A stretch of DNA of 64,000 nucleotides from Bacillota bacterium (GTDB lineage: Bacteria > Bacillota > Clostridia > Acetivibrionales > DTU013): contig JAEXNT010000032.1 of assembly GCA_023439545.1 (NCBI GenBank), forward strand, positions 95,597-159,596, given 5' to 3'. Of this stretch, positions 7,736-17,424 are shown piece after piece. Both the position numbers and the translations under genes were made by a program. The stretch's first letter is position 1, and the number at the start of each line of letters is the position of its first letter. The notes under the pieces are model-generated. The model did not search any database. It was not told the origin of the DNA and was given only the letters and a program-made list of their open reading frames with translations.

Positions 7736-9643
7736 TCACTCCTTGCAGACCTTGGGGAGCTTACTTTCAACTGCATCGGCAAACCAATCCATGCCGATAA
7801 TCTGATCCCTTGTGGCAAATTCATCCTTCTTGACCCTTAGATGCTTGCCCTGATCGTATATCGGCCCTGTAAACGGATTGAACGACCCGTTTATGATCAT
7901 ATTCTTAAGAAAATCCAGAAGTTTTTGCGTTTCAACAGGTACCAGCCTTCTCGAATAGAAGAAATCGACTATCCCGGAATCCATACCCCACCAGAAGTTG
8001 ACTACCTTCTGGCCGGGTCCGAAAGGCTTCCGGTTTATAAGGCTCCTCAGCATCTTTTCGTAAAAGATACCCCAGTTCCAGACAGGAGCCGCTATGTATT
8101 CATTGACAAACCCTTCCCCATCCGGGTCCCTATGGACCGAATATACCCCGAATTCCCTGGAAACACCGCTATCGGACAGTGTACTGTGGTGTGCAACTAC
8201 ATCTGCGCCCTGGGATATCAGTACTTCACTGGCCTTCCTGGCCTCTCCCGCATTGTCCCAGCCATTGATCCATTCAACTTTCACCTTCGCCTGCGGGTTC
8301 ACCATCCTTGCCCCCAGAGCAAACGAGTTGATACCGTTTATAACTTCAGGGACTGGTCTGGTACCCACATATCCGAGCACGTTTGTCCTGGTAACAGCCC
8401 CCGATGCAATACCCGCAAGGAACCTGGGCTCGTAGATCCTGCCGAAATAGGTATTCACATGCTTGTACGAGTGGGTTTCGGAACAGGTCAGGAATCTTGT
8501 ACCCGGAAACTCAAGCGCAGCTTTCAGTGCAGCGTTTATAAATGCCGGGCTTGTGGCAAACACCACGTCGTTTCCTTCCTGCGCAAGCCGTTTCATAGTA
8601 TCGTATGCTTCAAGCGTCTCGGGGACATTGTCGACAAACGAAGTGCTGATTATATCTCCGAACACCTTGCTCACGTGCATTCTCCCCATTTCCTGGGAAT
8701 ACGTCCAACTCGAGGATCTAGTATCCTTCGCGTAGACAAATGCCACCTTGGGCGACTTCTTCGGCATTACGAAGGTGGTCAGAGTGGACATCAGATTCTC
8801 ACCCGCATCGAGAGGCATGGTCTGGATGTCCATGGTCCTGTTGCTGCATATCTGTTCAAGTTCTATCAGGAACCCTCCGAGTTTTGCTTTAAGAGACTGT
8901 TCGTCTATCTCGGAAGGCATCCCGTTAATCTTCACGTACTCGAGGAACGCGTCTCCCGTCGTTATCGGCAGCTTCTGCCCGCCGAGCTCCAGGTATACGT
9001 TCCTGAAAGGCAGGTATATGGAATTGGTGAAATATTTGTGCTTGTCCATGTCTGCCAGCTTAAAATCGGGAATGAAATTGTCAATATAACCCAAAAGCTG
9101 TTTGAAGGAATTCCTTTTGGTAAACCAGATCACATTTATTCCAGTCTTTTTGTAAAAATCGAGGAATTCATAATAAATCGAAATATTGTCATCGCTCTCG
9201 TCACGTTTGGGCACAAGTCTTGTAACGTGGCCTGAAAAAGAATAGGCGTCATAATATTTGAGAACGCTGACCCTTTTATTTCCCTCGACTACATAGAACC
9301 AGTTCAGGTATTCGTAAACCTTTATTGCGTCTCTTATGCCCTCGTCGATATGTGCGGCGCACAGGTTCGCCCATTTCGTGGCAAATTCAGTCCGCGGCTT
9401 CAGCAACGGCATGAAATTCGCAGCAAAAGACCTGCTCCTTGCATAGGTATACGTCCCGACAATTTTTTTAAGGGGCAGATCGACTATGCCGAGATCTATT
9501 TCATAAACAATCTCGATATTTTTTAGGATACCTTCGAGAAAGGGCAGGTATCCGGTCTGTCCTTTTGAAATGTTCCTGGAATACTCCTTTAGTCCCATTT
9601 TTCTGGCAGACATGTAGTGCTTCTCGGAGTCTAAGATATCCAT
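7736..9643 (-). CDS. BMP/Med-family substrate-binding-like protein with extra N-terminal domain, no signal peptide
   Basis: About 635 residues from ATG 9643 (AAGGGGGTG upstream; an earlier in-frame start at 9667 is less likely). The N-terminal ~280 residues carry no signal peptide or lipobox and include a WFYVVEGNKRVSVLKYY segment that resembles ParB/Srx-like nucleotide-binding folds. The C-terminal ~350 residues, from PKVAFVYAKDTRSSSW onward, match the basic-membrane-protein (BMP/PnrA) family that normally forms lipoprotein receptors for nucleosides. Without export signal the protein is probably cytoplasmic, as for Med of Bacillus. It may sense a nucleoside and regulate. No permease or ATPase for a BMP transporter is adjacent. 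Confidence 0.8.
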   Translation of the reverse strand: MDILDSEKHYMSARKMGLKEYSRNISKGQTGYLPFLEGILKNIEIVYEIDLGIVDLPLKKIVGTYTYARSRSFAANFMPLLKPRTEFATKWANLCAAHIDEGIRDAIKVYEYLNWFYVVEGNKRVSVLKYYDAYSFSGHVTRLVPKRDESDDNISIYYEFLDFYKKTGINVIWFTKRNSFKQLLGYIDNFIPDFKLADMDKHKYFTNSIYLPFRNVYLELGGQKLPITTGDAFLEYVKINGMPSEIDEQSLKAKLGGFLIELEQICSNRTMDIQTMPLDAGENLMSTLTTFVMPKKSPKVAFVYAKDTRSSSWTYSQEMGRMHVSKVFGDIISTSFVDNVPETLEAYDTMKRLAQEGNDVVFATSPAFINAALKAALEFPGTRFLTCSETHSYKHVNTYFGRIYEPRFLAGIASGAVTRTNVLGYVGTRPVPEVINGINSFALGARMVNPQAKVKVEWINGWDNAGEARKASEVLISQGADVVAHHSTLSDSGVSREFGVYSVHRDPDGEGFVNEYIAAPVWNWGIFYEKMLRSLINRKPFGPGQKVVNFWWGMDSGIVDFFYSRRLVPVETQKLLDFLKNMIINGSFNPFTGPIYDQGKHLRVKKDEFATRDQIIGMDWFADAVESKLPKVCKE

Positions 9644-9694
9644 TAAATGCACCCCCTTGTATATCAAGGCTCTTAAGCCTTTTCCGCCACTTTC

Positions 9695-10201
9695 CTACAG
9701 AGACGGGTAGAGTATTTTCTGATAACAAACTATGTCAAGCAGCCGGCCGAACTTTTTGCCAACTTCCCTGAAGCATGCACACCTCTCGTAGCCGGCCTTT
9801 GTAAAAAGCCAGATACTGGCGTCATTTTCTCCGCAGATGACCGCCAGCAGCACATGAAACCCATTGCGTGCCGCTATGGCTTCCAGCTTGCCCAGGGCGA
9901 TGCTCCCGATGCCTCTCTTCTCATATCCCGGCTTCAGGTATATCGTTACTTCGGCAGTCTGGTCATAGGCCTCTCTTTTCTTGTAATGCGCCAGCAGACA
10001 GTACCCGCAAAGAGTATCCCCGTCGAATATGGCAAAGGAGGGGAATCTCGGGTCGCCGTCGTTCAATATCGCCCTCATCTCATCCGCACTTACCTCATGC
10101 ATATGAAAGGTTGCTGTCGAATTCATTACATAATAATTATATATTCCGGCAAGCTCGGGTAAAAATCTTTCTTCAACCGGTACCAAAATATAATCCTGCA
10201 T
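9695..10201 (-). CDS. GNAT family N-acetyltransferase (Pat/Bar-like)
   Basis: 168 residues with a full GNAT fold: an N-terminal IYNYYVMNSTATF segment typical of phosphinothricin-acetyltransferase relatives, and the acetyl-CoA loop PGYEKRGIGSIAL near residue 105. The C-terminal strand AGYERCACFREVGKKFGRLLD is also typical of that subfamily. Substrate unknown; an amino-acid or amine analogue would fit. It lies between the BMP gene and a PDZ membrane protein, all on the minus strand. Confidence 0.88.
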   Translation of the reverse strand: MQDYILVPVEERFLPELAGIYNYYVMNSTATFHMHEVSADEMRAILNDGDPRFPSFAIFDGDTLCGYCLLAHYKKREAYDQTAEVTIYLKPGYEKRGIGSIALGKLEAIAARNGFHVLLAVICGENDASIWLFTKAGYERCACFREVGKKFGRLLDIVCYQKILYPSL

Positions 10202-10241
10202 TTGTGCATCCCCCCCTAAAGCTGTAACATGTTTTATCCGG

Positions 10242-11492
10242 TCAGACGGGTTTATCCATTCCCCTGAACCTGTTGACTATGTTCTGCAGTATGCTGACTC
10301 TTTCGATGTAAGCCGTGTTGTACGTGACTTCACGCTCCCTCGGCACGCATACTATCCCGAGTGTATTGTATCCGGCCGGATAACAGTTGTATTCTATGGT
10401 CCTTTCCTTTCCGTCCCATCCGGCCAGGTTTATCCATGTGTATGCCGGAAACTCCCTGAGGGCTTCGTTGACGCCCTCTTCCGTCTGTATATCATGGTTG
10501 TTGATACTCAGTATTATGTCTCCGCGTTTTATACCCATAAGCTCCGCATGGCTGTCCGGAAGGACCTCCATCACTCTGAGTCCGCGCCTCACTGCACTGT
10601 AAAGCGGGACTCCCCTCTTCTCGGACAGGTTCGAGTACAGGCTGATGCCTTCATGGGCAAGAATGCAGAAAGCGACTCCGATGTAACCCATCCAAACGGT
10701 TTTTATCGAAAGCAATGCAAATACCAGCAGACCAATGCTGTAACAAATTACAAGAAACGCGCTTTGCTCTGATTTTTTCTCAGGATGCCTGGTTATCGCT
10801 ATGTCATTCTGGCACAGCACCGCAACAAGGCAGTCGAGTCCGAGCACGAAAGCCCAGTCCGTAAGCGGCGGACCTTTGAAAAGCATGGGCCAGCCTGCCG
10901 AAAAATCCAGAGAGACCAGCCCGGGCTGCATCAGGTAAGTGAAAAACACTACCGGTATCATCCAGAACCTTCTTATCAGGAAAGCGCCTGCTATTTCATC
11001 GTTGAGCCTGATATAGACAGGCACGCAGTCGCCCTTTCTGTTCAGCCAGACGAGTACTCCCTCGACCAGCTGCAATACCGCCACCAGACATAAAAGCGAA
11101 GGTATGTTGACCTTCGGAATGCCGAATATCAGACTTAAAGCCCCCAAAATCCCCGCCGCATAGGATATGCAGACGAACCTCAGGTCAAACAGCAGCAATG
11201 CACACATGATATAGAAAAGGTATCTTACCGTATCCGACTCTATTGTAATCCCGGCCGCCACGGTCAGAAAGCTTGATACAAAGCCGGCAATCAGCCCTGT
11301 AAGAATGATCTGTTCTGTGATCTCCTTCAGACTTTTTGCCGGCTTGCCATAAATCACGCTTTGCAGCTCGGTATACTTCCGGTATTGTGCCCTGATGAAC
11401 AAAATGACCAGAATGTATAGAAATATAAAAAAATAATTGACAAAAAATGCATTCAGCATTTCTGCCGCTATAGCGCCAGCCATTTGCAGCAT
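10242..11492 (-). CDS. Polytopic membrane protein with C-terminal PDZ domain (MinJ-like topology)
   Basis: 416 residues. Eight or so hydrophobic segments occupy about residues 10-285, followed by a PDZ domain (about 290-370) with the carboxylate loop region and the conserved AELMGIKRGDIILSINNHDI stretch. This architecture resembles MinJ of Bacillus, which links DivIVA to the Min system, but sequence identity cannot be measured here. No protease catalytic triad is visible. A GGGAG precedes the ATG. It ends the unit that begins with the SEC-C and icd genes upstream (18-nt gap to icd). Confidence 0.7.
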   Translation of the reverse strand: MLQMAGAIAAEMLNAFFVNYFFIFLYILVILFIRAQYRKYTELQSVIYGKPAKSLKEITEQIILTGLIAGFVSSFLTVAAGITIESDTVRYLFYIMCALLLFDLRFVCISYAAGILGALSLIFGIPKVNIPSLLCLVAVLQLVEGVLVWLNRKGDCVPVYIRLNDEIAGAFLIRRFWMIPVVFFTYLMQPGLVSLDFSAGWPMLFKGPPLTDWAFVLGLDCLVAVLCQNDIAITRHPEKKSEQSAFLVICYSIGLLVFALLSIKTVWMGYIGVAFCILAHEGISLYSNLSEKRGVPLYSAVRRGLRVMEVLPDSHAELMGIKRGDIILSINNHDIQTEEGVNEALREFPAYTWINLAGWDGKERTIEYNCYPAGYNTLGIVCVPREREVTYNTAYIERVSILQNIVNRFRGMDKPV

Positions 11493-11510
11493 AGCCGATC
11501 AACTCCCGCA

Positions 11511-12728
11511 CTATTCACTGAGCATTGCATCAAGGCGTTTGCGGACTTCGTTGAGGAAATCCGTCGTATTGACGACTTTCTTTTCAGGCAGATCAGAGAG
11601 CGCAGCCAATTCCTTCAGCATTATGCCCTCATTGATAGTCTTGATCGAAGCAGCCTCAAGCGTATCGGCGAAATCCACAAGCGCTGCATTTCCGTCCAGC
11701 TCTCCTCTTTTCCTGAGCGCGCCGGTCCAGGCAAACAAGGTCGCCATGGGATTCGTCGCGGTCTCCTCACCTTTCAGATATTTATAATAATGCCTCGTTA
11801 CGGTACCGTGAGCCGCCTCATATTCATAGCAGCCCTGAGGCGAAACCAGTACGGAGGTCATCATTGCAAGGCTTCCAAATGCCGTGGCGACCATATCGGA
11901 CATAACGTCGCCGTCATAGTTCTTGCAGGCCCAGATCATTCCGCCTTCGGAACGTATGACCCTGGCTACGGCGTCGTCTATCAGCGTGTAGAAATATTCG
12001 ATGCCGGCTTCCTTAAATTTTTCAGCATACTCCTTGTCGAATATCTCCTGGAAAATATCCTTGAACCTATGATCGTATTTCTTTGAGATCGTATCCTTGG
12101 TGGCAAACCAGATATCCTGCTTCACGTCAAGGGCGTAATTAAAGCAGGATCTCGCAAAACTCGAGATGGATTCGTCCACATTGTGCATACCCATGATGAC
12201 TCCGGGGCCTTTGAATTCGAATACCGTTTCGCTATGCTTTTCGCCGTCGGCACCCGTGAAAACGAGTTCGGCCTTTCCGGGGCCCTCGACCCTGTATTCC
12301 ACGTTTTTATAAATATCTCCGTAAGCATGTCTTGCTATAGTAATAGGTTTCTTCCACGTCCTTACCGAAGGTTTGATACTGTCTACAACGATAGGCGCCC
12401 TGAACACGGTTCCGTCAAGTATTGCCCTGATCGTGCCGTTCGGGCTCTTCCACATCTGTTTCAGGTTATATTCCTCTACCCTCTGCGCGTTAGGCGTTAT
12501 CGTGGCGCATTTGACGGCCACACCGTATTTTTTCGTAGCGTTCGCAGAGTCAACGGTGACCTTGTCGTCAGTCTCATCCCTGTGTTTCACCCCGAGGTCG
12601 TAATACTCCGTGTTCAGTTCTATATAAGGCTCAAGCAGAGTATCCTTTATCTGCTTCCACATGATCCTCGTCATTTCGTCCCCGTCCATTTCGACCAGGG
12701 GCACGTACATTTTAATTTTTTCAGTCAT
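11511..12728 (-). CDS. icd: NADP-dependent isocitrate dehydrogenase, eukaryotic-type
   Basis: 405 residues from ATG 12728, placed behind AAAAGGAGTC; the longer frame to 12764 overlaps the upstream gene. The sequence is of the homodimeric type II family: VPLVEMDGDEMTRIMW at the N-terminus, substrate loop KSPNGTIRAILDGTVFR, and the cofactor/helix region YEAAHGTVTRHYYKYLKGEE. It decarboxylates isocitrate to 2-oxoglutarate, feeding glutamate synthesis in anaerobes with a partial TCA cycle. It starts 18 nt past the SEC-C stop. Confidence 0.96.
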   Translation of the reverse strand: MTEKIKMYVPLVEMDGDEMTRIMWKQIKDTLLEPYIELNTEYYDLGVKHRDETDDKVTVDSANATKKYGVAVKCATITPNAQRVEEYNLKQMWKSPNGTIRAILDGTVFRAPIVVDSIKPSVRTWKKPITIARHAYGDIYKNVEYRVEGPGKAELVFTGADGEKHSETVFEFKGPGVIMGMHNVDESISSFARSCFNYALDVKQDIWFATKDTISKKYDHRFKDIFQEIFDKEYAEKFKEAGIEYFYTLIDDAVARVIRSEGGMIWACKNYDGDVMSDMVATAFGSLAMMTSVLVSPQGCYEYEAAHGTVTRHYYKYLKGEETATNPMATLFAWTGALRKRGELDGNAALVDFADTLEAASIKTINEGIMLKELAALSDLPEKKVVNTTDFLNEVRKRLDAMLSE

Positions 12729-12745
12729 GCGTTCGACTCCTTTTA

Positions 12746-13243
12746 CTATGCCGCACCGCAGCACTTCTTATATTTTTTGCCGCTTCCGCAGGGGCAGGGA
12801 TCGTTTCTGCCGACCTTGCTGCTGACGGCCATTTTGGAGAGCTTGAATTCCTTTGTTATTTCATCCCTTTTTTCCTTTGAGAGGACGCCTTCCCACTCCT
12901 CCAGGCCATAAAGCCAGTCGGCCTTTGCTTCATGCATGTTCCAGTACAGCTTTTCAAAATCTATTTCCAGTGAAAGCTGGCTTTCGTTCTCAAGCGGTCC
13001 GAGTTCAAGTTCTTTTGCAAGGCTTGTATTGATACCGTCCAGAAAACCCGCAAATACGACCGGTTCCATGCTGAATTTTGCCGCAAGCTCGTCGAGCCTG
13101 CCTTCAATTTTGTTCATGTGATTCTCGAGTATGTACCGATAGATCTGTTTTTCCTTTTCAAGATAGCCGTTCCAGAATTCATTGTATTCGTTCTGGTTCC
13201 TGTCGGCTTCGGCCATACCCTTCCACTGTTCATAAAGTCCCAT
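12746..13243 (-). CDS. SEC-C motif protein
   Basis: 165 residues. The C-terminus is a clear SEC-C zinc-binding motif ([17 protein letters not shown]), as in the SecA tail. The N-terminal 140 residues are helical and charged with no catalytic motif recognised. Function unknown; SEC-C modules bind zinc and often mediate protein or ribosome contacts. It is followed 17 nt later by icd and probably heads a SEC-C/icd/PDZ transcription unit. Confidence 0.85.
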
Positions 13244-13377
13244 ATTGCCTACAGCTCCTCATACAGTATTTTAATAGCTTATGTAACATTACGTTGCTAT
13301 TATTTACTAATCTTTCAGGATATATTTTCAACTGAGTGTATTATAGCATGAATTGCTTAAAATCAAAACAAAAAGGA

Positions 13378-13409
13378 CGGGCTTTGATTTCACTGCATCA
13401 AAACGCCCG
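13378..13409 (-). terminator. Intrinsic terminator after the ECF S-component gene
   Basis: On the minus strand a stem formed by CGGGCG-TTTTGAT and ATCAAAGCCCG with an 8-nt loop is followed by a T-rich run (positions 13376 downward). It lies about 30 nt beyond the stop of the ECF gene. Confidence 0.8.
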
Positions 13410-13441
13410 CCCCACTGCGCTTTATTTAACGTATATTCAGT

Positions 13442-14029
13442 TTACTTTTTCATTATTTTCCTGACGGCGAGCACGACCGGTATGGTGATCAAAACGCATA
13501 CGACCGCTTCTGGGACGCCGTTCGTAAACGCTACGCCGAATATTGCCGCTGCAGCCGTACTTACAGGGATATTCTTTGCCGTTGCATATTGAGCCGCATA
13601 CAGAATATATATCATCCCGAGCACTCCGGCGGTGTTGGTAAATGAGCCGACCGCTGCGGCGATCCCCGTTTTTACCACGTCATTCTTCAGCGGTATTTTA
13701 TAGCTGTAATAAGTGGTCACGCCTATAAGCATTCTCGGAAGCACGGACACCAGCGGATTGATAAGTGCAAAATACAGAACCGACGATGGATTGGTAAGAT
13801 TCTGGATAATGCTGAACAGGCCAAAGATAAGTCCTACCGTAACACCTACTATCGGGCCTTCCAGTATGGCTCCGATCACTACCGGGATCTGCATGACAGT
13901 CGCTTTTGCCATTGGCAGAGGGATGAATCCGAATCCCGTCGCTCCAAGTACTACAGAGATTGCCGACAGCATTCCGATAACGGCGATCTGTCTCGTTCCG
14001 AACTTCTTGCTTGCGATACTTTTTTCCAA
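13442..14029 (-). CDS. ECF transporter S component (substrate-binding membrane subunit)
   Basis: About 195 residues from TTG 14029, which sits 9 nt after GGGAGG; the in-frame TTG at 14038 abuts the ribosome binding site and is less likely. Six hydrophobic segments and the opening RQIAVIGMLSAISVVLG are typical of S components (pantothenate/folate-like group). Such proteins capture a vitamin or similar micronutrient and dock to a shared EcfA/EcfT module, which is not encoded in this window. The substrate cannot be read from sequence; no riboswitch was recognised in the ~210 nt upstream. Confidence 0.8.
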   Translation of the reverse strand: MEKSIASKKFGTRQIAVIGMLSAISVVLGATGFGFIPLPMAKATVMQIPVVIGAILEGPIVGVTVGLIFGLFSIIQNLTNPSSVLYFALINPLVSVLPRMLIGVTTYYSYKIPLKNDVVKTGIAAAVGSFTNTAGVLGMIYILYAAQYATAKNIPVSTAAAAIFGVAFTNGVPEAVVCVLITIPVVLAVRKIMKK

Positions 14030-14189
14030 TACAATCAACCTCCCGCTCTCATTCCATCAAGGATATGAGTCGTAATAAAATTATTTTGCCAGTACGGTTT
14101 CATAAGAATACCGACTTTTTTTCATGCTAACACAATTCCGGGTAAATTTCCACACGTTTTTTACTTTTTGTTCCGTATATTTATAAAAC

Positions 14190-14213
14190 AAGGCGCCTTT
14201 TGGACAGCGCCTT
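14190..14213 (-). terminator. Intrinsic terminator after fabV
   Basis: Perfect 7-bp stem AAGGCGC/GCGCCTT (14190-14196 with 14207-14213), with a 10-nt loop. Read on the minus strand it is followed by TTTTATA. It lies 35 nt past the fabV stop and ahead of the ECF gene. Confidence 0.8.
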
Positions 14214-14247
14214 ATTTGACTTGATATAATATTTTCAGGATATTAGT

Positions 14248-15435
14248 TTATAAGATATCGGGGATGTCGATATTTACTTCAGTGTCGGCGTCATAATCGA
14301 TACCCTCGAAGCCGAAACCGAAAAGCTTGAAGAAATCCTCCCTGTATCCCTTGATATCGGAAGAGGCTTCGATGTTTTCAGTATTGACCTTTCCCCATAA
14401 AGCCGCAACTTCTCTTTGTACATCCTCTTTCATTTCCAGATCGTCGACGCGTATCCTTCCGGCGTCATCCAATGCCGGCGAATCCGAGTACAGGCGGTCT
14501 GCAAAGAGGCGGTACATTTGTTCGATACATCCCTCATGCGTTCCCTTTTCCTTCATGACCCTGTACAAAAGTGAAATATACAATGGAACAACCGGGATCG
14601 CAGAACTCGACTGGGTAACAAGCGCTTTGTTCACCGAAATGAACGACCTGCCGCCAAGCTCTTTTAGCCGGTCGCCAATAGTTTTGGAGGACTGCTCCAG
14701 ATGCTCCTTCGCCTTGCCTATAGTGCCTTCTTTATAAACTGCATGCGTTATTTCGGGTCCTATATAGGAATATGCGACTGTAGTTACGCCTTCCGCAAGT
14801 ACTCCCGCATTCTGAAGGGCTTGCATCCACATTTCCCAGTCTTCCCCGCCCATAACAGCTATCGTCTGTCTTACTTCATCTTCCGAAGCCGGCTGGATTG
14901 TGACCTCCGTCACTTCGCCGCTGTGGAAATCCACCGTTTTATTGGTATAGGGCTTGCCGATGGGCTTGATGACCGAGCTGAAGCTTTCGCCCGTAACAGG
15001 GTGGATACGTCTTGGCGAAGCAAGGCTGTACACTACCATGTCGATTTTGCCCAGGTCTTTCTTTATCAACTCAATTGTCTGTTCCTTGATCTGGTTTGAA
15101 AAGGCGTCGCCATTGATGAATTTTGCATAAAGACCCGCCTCCTGCGCCTTCCTGCTAAATGCCGCCATGTTGTACCAACCGGCTGTAGCCGTCCTGTTGT
15201 CAGAAGCGGGTCTCTCGAAAAACACGCCTATTGTTGCTGCTCCGGCGCCAAATGCCGACGTTATTATCGAAGCCAGCCCGTAACCCGTAGAAGCTCCTAT
15301 AACCAGAACCTTTTGCGGCCCTTTTATGTTTCCCTGTTTCCTTACATAATCGATCTGTTCCAGAACATGCTTCCCGCAGCCCTGGGGATGAGCGGTAGTG
15401 CAAATGAAGCCTCTGGTTTTCGGTTTTACGATCAT
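14248..15435 (-). CDS. fabV: Trans-2-enoyl-ACP/CoA reductase, FabV type
   Basis: 395 residues, the usual FabV length. The cofactor loop LVIGASTGYGLAS lies near residue 45, and the FabV-type active-site pair Tyr-x8-Lys is visible in YKEGTIGKAK. It reduces trans-2-enoyl thioesters with NADH, in fatty acid synthesis or butyryl-CoA formation. The start ATG follows GAAAGGAT. It appears monocistronic with its own terminator. FabV enzymes are insensitive to triclosan (family knowledge). Confidence 0.95.
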   Translation of the reverse strand: MIVKPKTRGFICTTAHPQGCGKHVLEQIDYVRKQGNIKGPQKVLVIGASTGYGLASIITSAFGAGAATIGVFFERPASDNRTATAGWYNMAAFSRKAQEAGLYAKFINGDAFSNQIKEQTIELIKKDLGKIDMVVYSLASPRRIHPVTGESFSSVIKPIGKPYTNKTVDFHSGEVTEVTIQPASEDEVRQTIAVMGGEDWEMWMQALQNAGVLAEGVTTVAYSYIGPEITHAVYKEGTIGKAKEHLEQSSKTIGDRLKELGGRSFISVNKALVTQSSSAIPVVPLYISLLYRVMKEKGTHEGCIEQMYRLFADRLYSDSPALDDAGRIRVDDLEMKEDVQREVAALWGKVNTENIEASSDIKGYREDFFKLFGFGFEGIDYDADTEVNIDIPDIL

Positions 15436-15514
15436 ATCGGTATCCTTTCACTATGTAGTTTAATTATTACTCCACACTCTAAAGTTTAACCTTTAAAAGC
15501 CGTCATATCAAGCT

Positions 15515-16363
15515 CTATATAACAAGTCCATCGTAAGCGATTTCATAACCGTACTTCCTTCCGAATTCAACGAACTCGGAGTGGATCGGATTCCCCTCAT
15601 GGGAAATATGCGTGGCAAAGATTCGGGCGCCGCTTGTTAAAAGCTTCTCATCCTTAAACCTTTTCACGTGTTCTATGAAATGATTTGCATTAATATGGTC
15701 AAGTCCGCCAGTATTCATACCATACGTATGATCCAGAATAACAATATCGAACCTTAAGCCTTTATTACGAAAGCCATTCCAGATATCCTCACAAAAAGCT
15801 GTGGTATCCGTACCGTATAGAATTGTTAATTCATCCTCCTGAACGGCGTAGATCAATGAATTGTCCGCCCTGTCATGGTCGGTTGAAAACGCTGTTATGC
15901 GATAAGGCCCCGCACTAAACGTTTGAAGGTTATCTACAATTTGAACGCTTAAGTTCAAGCGTTCTCTTTCTCCAACGTCAAGCAAATCCGAACCGCCCCA
16001 TTCACTTTTAAGCTTTGTTGCCATGTTTTCGATACATGCTTCCGACGCATAAAGATTTAATGGTGGGGTGCCCACTGTCCCATATTCAGGTATCCGGGTA
16101 ATCAGCTGAGACGCGTCAAAATGGTCTGAATGCGAATGTGTCTGCAGCCAATACCGAACCTTGTCTATGGAAACACCGTGCATAAACGAAGCTGCCATGA
16201 CATCCGGTCCAAAGTCAATAAGCAAATCCTCGTTAATCAAAACAGACGACCTTTTTCTAAAATCCTTTCCTCCATTTTTCCTTGCCAACGCGCAGACTCT
16301 GCACCGGCAAAACGGCAGCGGGCAGGAGGTAGCCGCCGAGGTTCCCAAAAAAGTTATTTTCAT
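15515..16363 (-). CDS. MBL-fold metallohydrolase, PhnP-like
   Basis: 282 residues. A Cys cluster near the N-terminus (SCPLPFCRCRVC) resembles the structural zinc site of PhnP-type phosphodiesterases, and the metallo-beta-lactamase motif THSHSDHFD is present near residue 125. Later metal ligands are seen in STDHDRA and the C-terminal ATHISHEG. Probably a cyclic-phosphate or nucleotide phosphodiesterase; substrate unknown. No phosphonate-degradation genes are nearby. The ribosome binding site is weak. Confidence 0.83.
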   Translation of the reverse strand: MKITFLGTSAATSCPLPFCRCRVCALARKNGGKDFRKRSSVLINEDLLIDFGPDVMAASFMHGVSIDKVRYWLQTHSHSDHFDASQLITRIPEYGTVGTPPLNLYASEACIENMATKLKSEWGGSDLLDVGERERLNLSVQIVDNLQTFSAGPYRITAFSTDHDRADNSLIYAVQEDELTILYGTDTTAFCEDIWNGFRNKGLRFDIVILDHTYGMNTGGLDHINANHFIEHVKRFKDEKLLTSGARIFATHISHEGNPIHSEFVEFGRKYGYEIAYDGLVI

Positions 16364-16455
16364 TTTACACCTGGCATTCCGGATTTTGCACCGGTAACAT
16401 CAAATTGCCCCCTTCGAGATTATTTTGCCATATACAACCGGTTCGAAGCACTATT

Positions 16456-17022
16456 TTACTTGAAATATGTAATCAGGCCGGGCTTTCTTTCCGGCGCATC
16501 AACAGCCGTATCGCGCTTATACCCTATCACGGCTGTATTATATGGCTTGTAGCCGTCGGGTATTTTCAGTTCCTTTCGGAAATCCTCACCCAGAGGCGAT
16601 TGGAACGCCAACATGACGAAATATATCCAGCACGTGCCCAGCCCGAGCGATTCCGCTGCGAGCAGCATATTCTGGGTAGCGGCGGCGCAGTCGGCTTCGA
16701 GGGGTATCGGAACCCTCCCGTCGCCCGACACTATGATAAGCGTCGGCGCATTATAAAGGCAATGAAAATTTTCATCGCTGCCAAGGGCTTTGAAATTCCC
16801 GAAGTCCATTTTCCTTGCGACTTCTTTAGCCGCCGAATTGAGTCTTTCCAGCAAGTCCATGTTTTGAACCACCGTGAAATGCCACGCCTGATTCCCCGCA
16901 TTAGGGGCATACATTGCAGCCTCGACAACAGCCTGCAATTCTTCGTCCTTTATCTGCTCCTCTTTGAAGCTTCGGATACTCCTGCGCTGCTTTATTACTT
17001 TTAAAGTCTCATTTGTAATCAT
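16456..17022 (-). CDS. Nitroreductase family protein
   Basis: 188 residues. The FMN-binding opening KQRRSIRSFKEEQI and the AMYAPNAGNQAWHF segment are typical of the nitroreductase family; a GLGTCWIY stretch occurs near residue 130. These flavoproteins use NAD(P)H to reduce nitro compounds, quinones or flavin. Physiological substrate unknown. GGGAGAG precedes the ATG. Confidence 0.9.
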   Translation of the reverse strand: MITNETLKVIKQRRSIRSFKEEQIKDEELQAVVEAAMYAPNAGNQAWHFTVVQNMDLLERLNSAAKEVARKMDFGNFKALGSDENFHCLYNAPTLIIVSGDGRVPIPLEADCAAATQNMLLAAESLGLGTCWIYFVMLAFQSPLGEDFRKELKIPDGYKPYNTAVIGYKRDTAVDAPERKPGLITYFK

Positions 17023-17070
17023 CAGTTTCTCTCCCTTTAGCTATTACTTTCTCCTGATTATAGCAATTAA

Positions 17071-17424
17071 TTACTTTGGTAAACTCCTGAAGTAAATATG
17101 ATTGCCGTCGGGATCGCAGAAATGCATATTCTTAGCCCCCCATGGCTGGAGCTTGGGAGCGTCGATTATATGAACCCCCAGCTTCAATAACCTTTCATAC
17201 TCTTCATCCACGTCATCAACGGTAAAAGCCAGACTGATATTCTGGTTACTGTTGTTCTTTATCTTTCCATTATTATAAACCGTCAACACCGTACCTTCCG
17301 TGATAATGAACTGATGTACATCATCCCTGCAGTCTGATGTAATATTCAGGACCTTTCTATAAAAGTCCGCGGTTTCGATTACATCATTCGTTTCTATACA
17401 CACTTCCCCAAGCTTCATCCTCAT
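17071..17424 (-). CDS. VOC (glyoxalase/bleomycin resistance) superfamily protein
   Basis: 117 residues, one two-module VOC fold. Visible elements: an N-terminal FYRKVLNI loop, the SLAFTVDDVDEEYERL middle strand, and the C-terminal FCDPDGNHIYF motif with a metal-ligand-like region. Members act as dioxygenases, epimerases or binding proteins; no specific function can be assigned. An AAGGAGG site precedes the start. It is 48 nt upstream of the nitroreductase and probably co-transcribed. Confidence 0.85.
   Translation of the reverse strand: MRMKLGEVCIETNDVIETADFYRKVLNITSDCRDDVHQFIITEGTVLTVYNNGKIKNNSNQNISLAFTVDDVDEEYERLLKLGVHIIDAPKLQPWGAKNMHFCDPDGNHIYFRSLPK

Noticed and set aside
7841..9235. 464-codon plus-strand open frame
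   Set aside because: Lies antisense to the BMP-family gene, no domain, no ribosome binding site; an artefact of codon bias.
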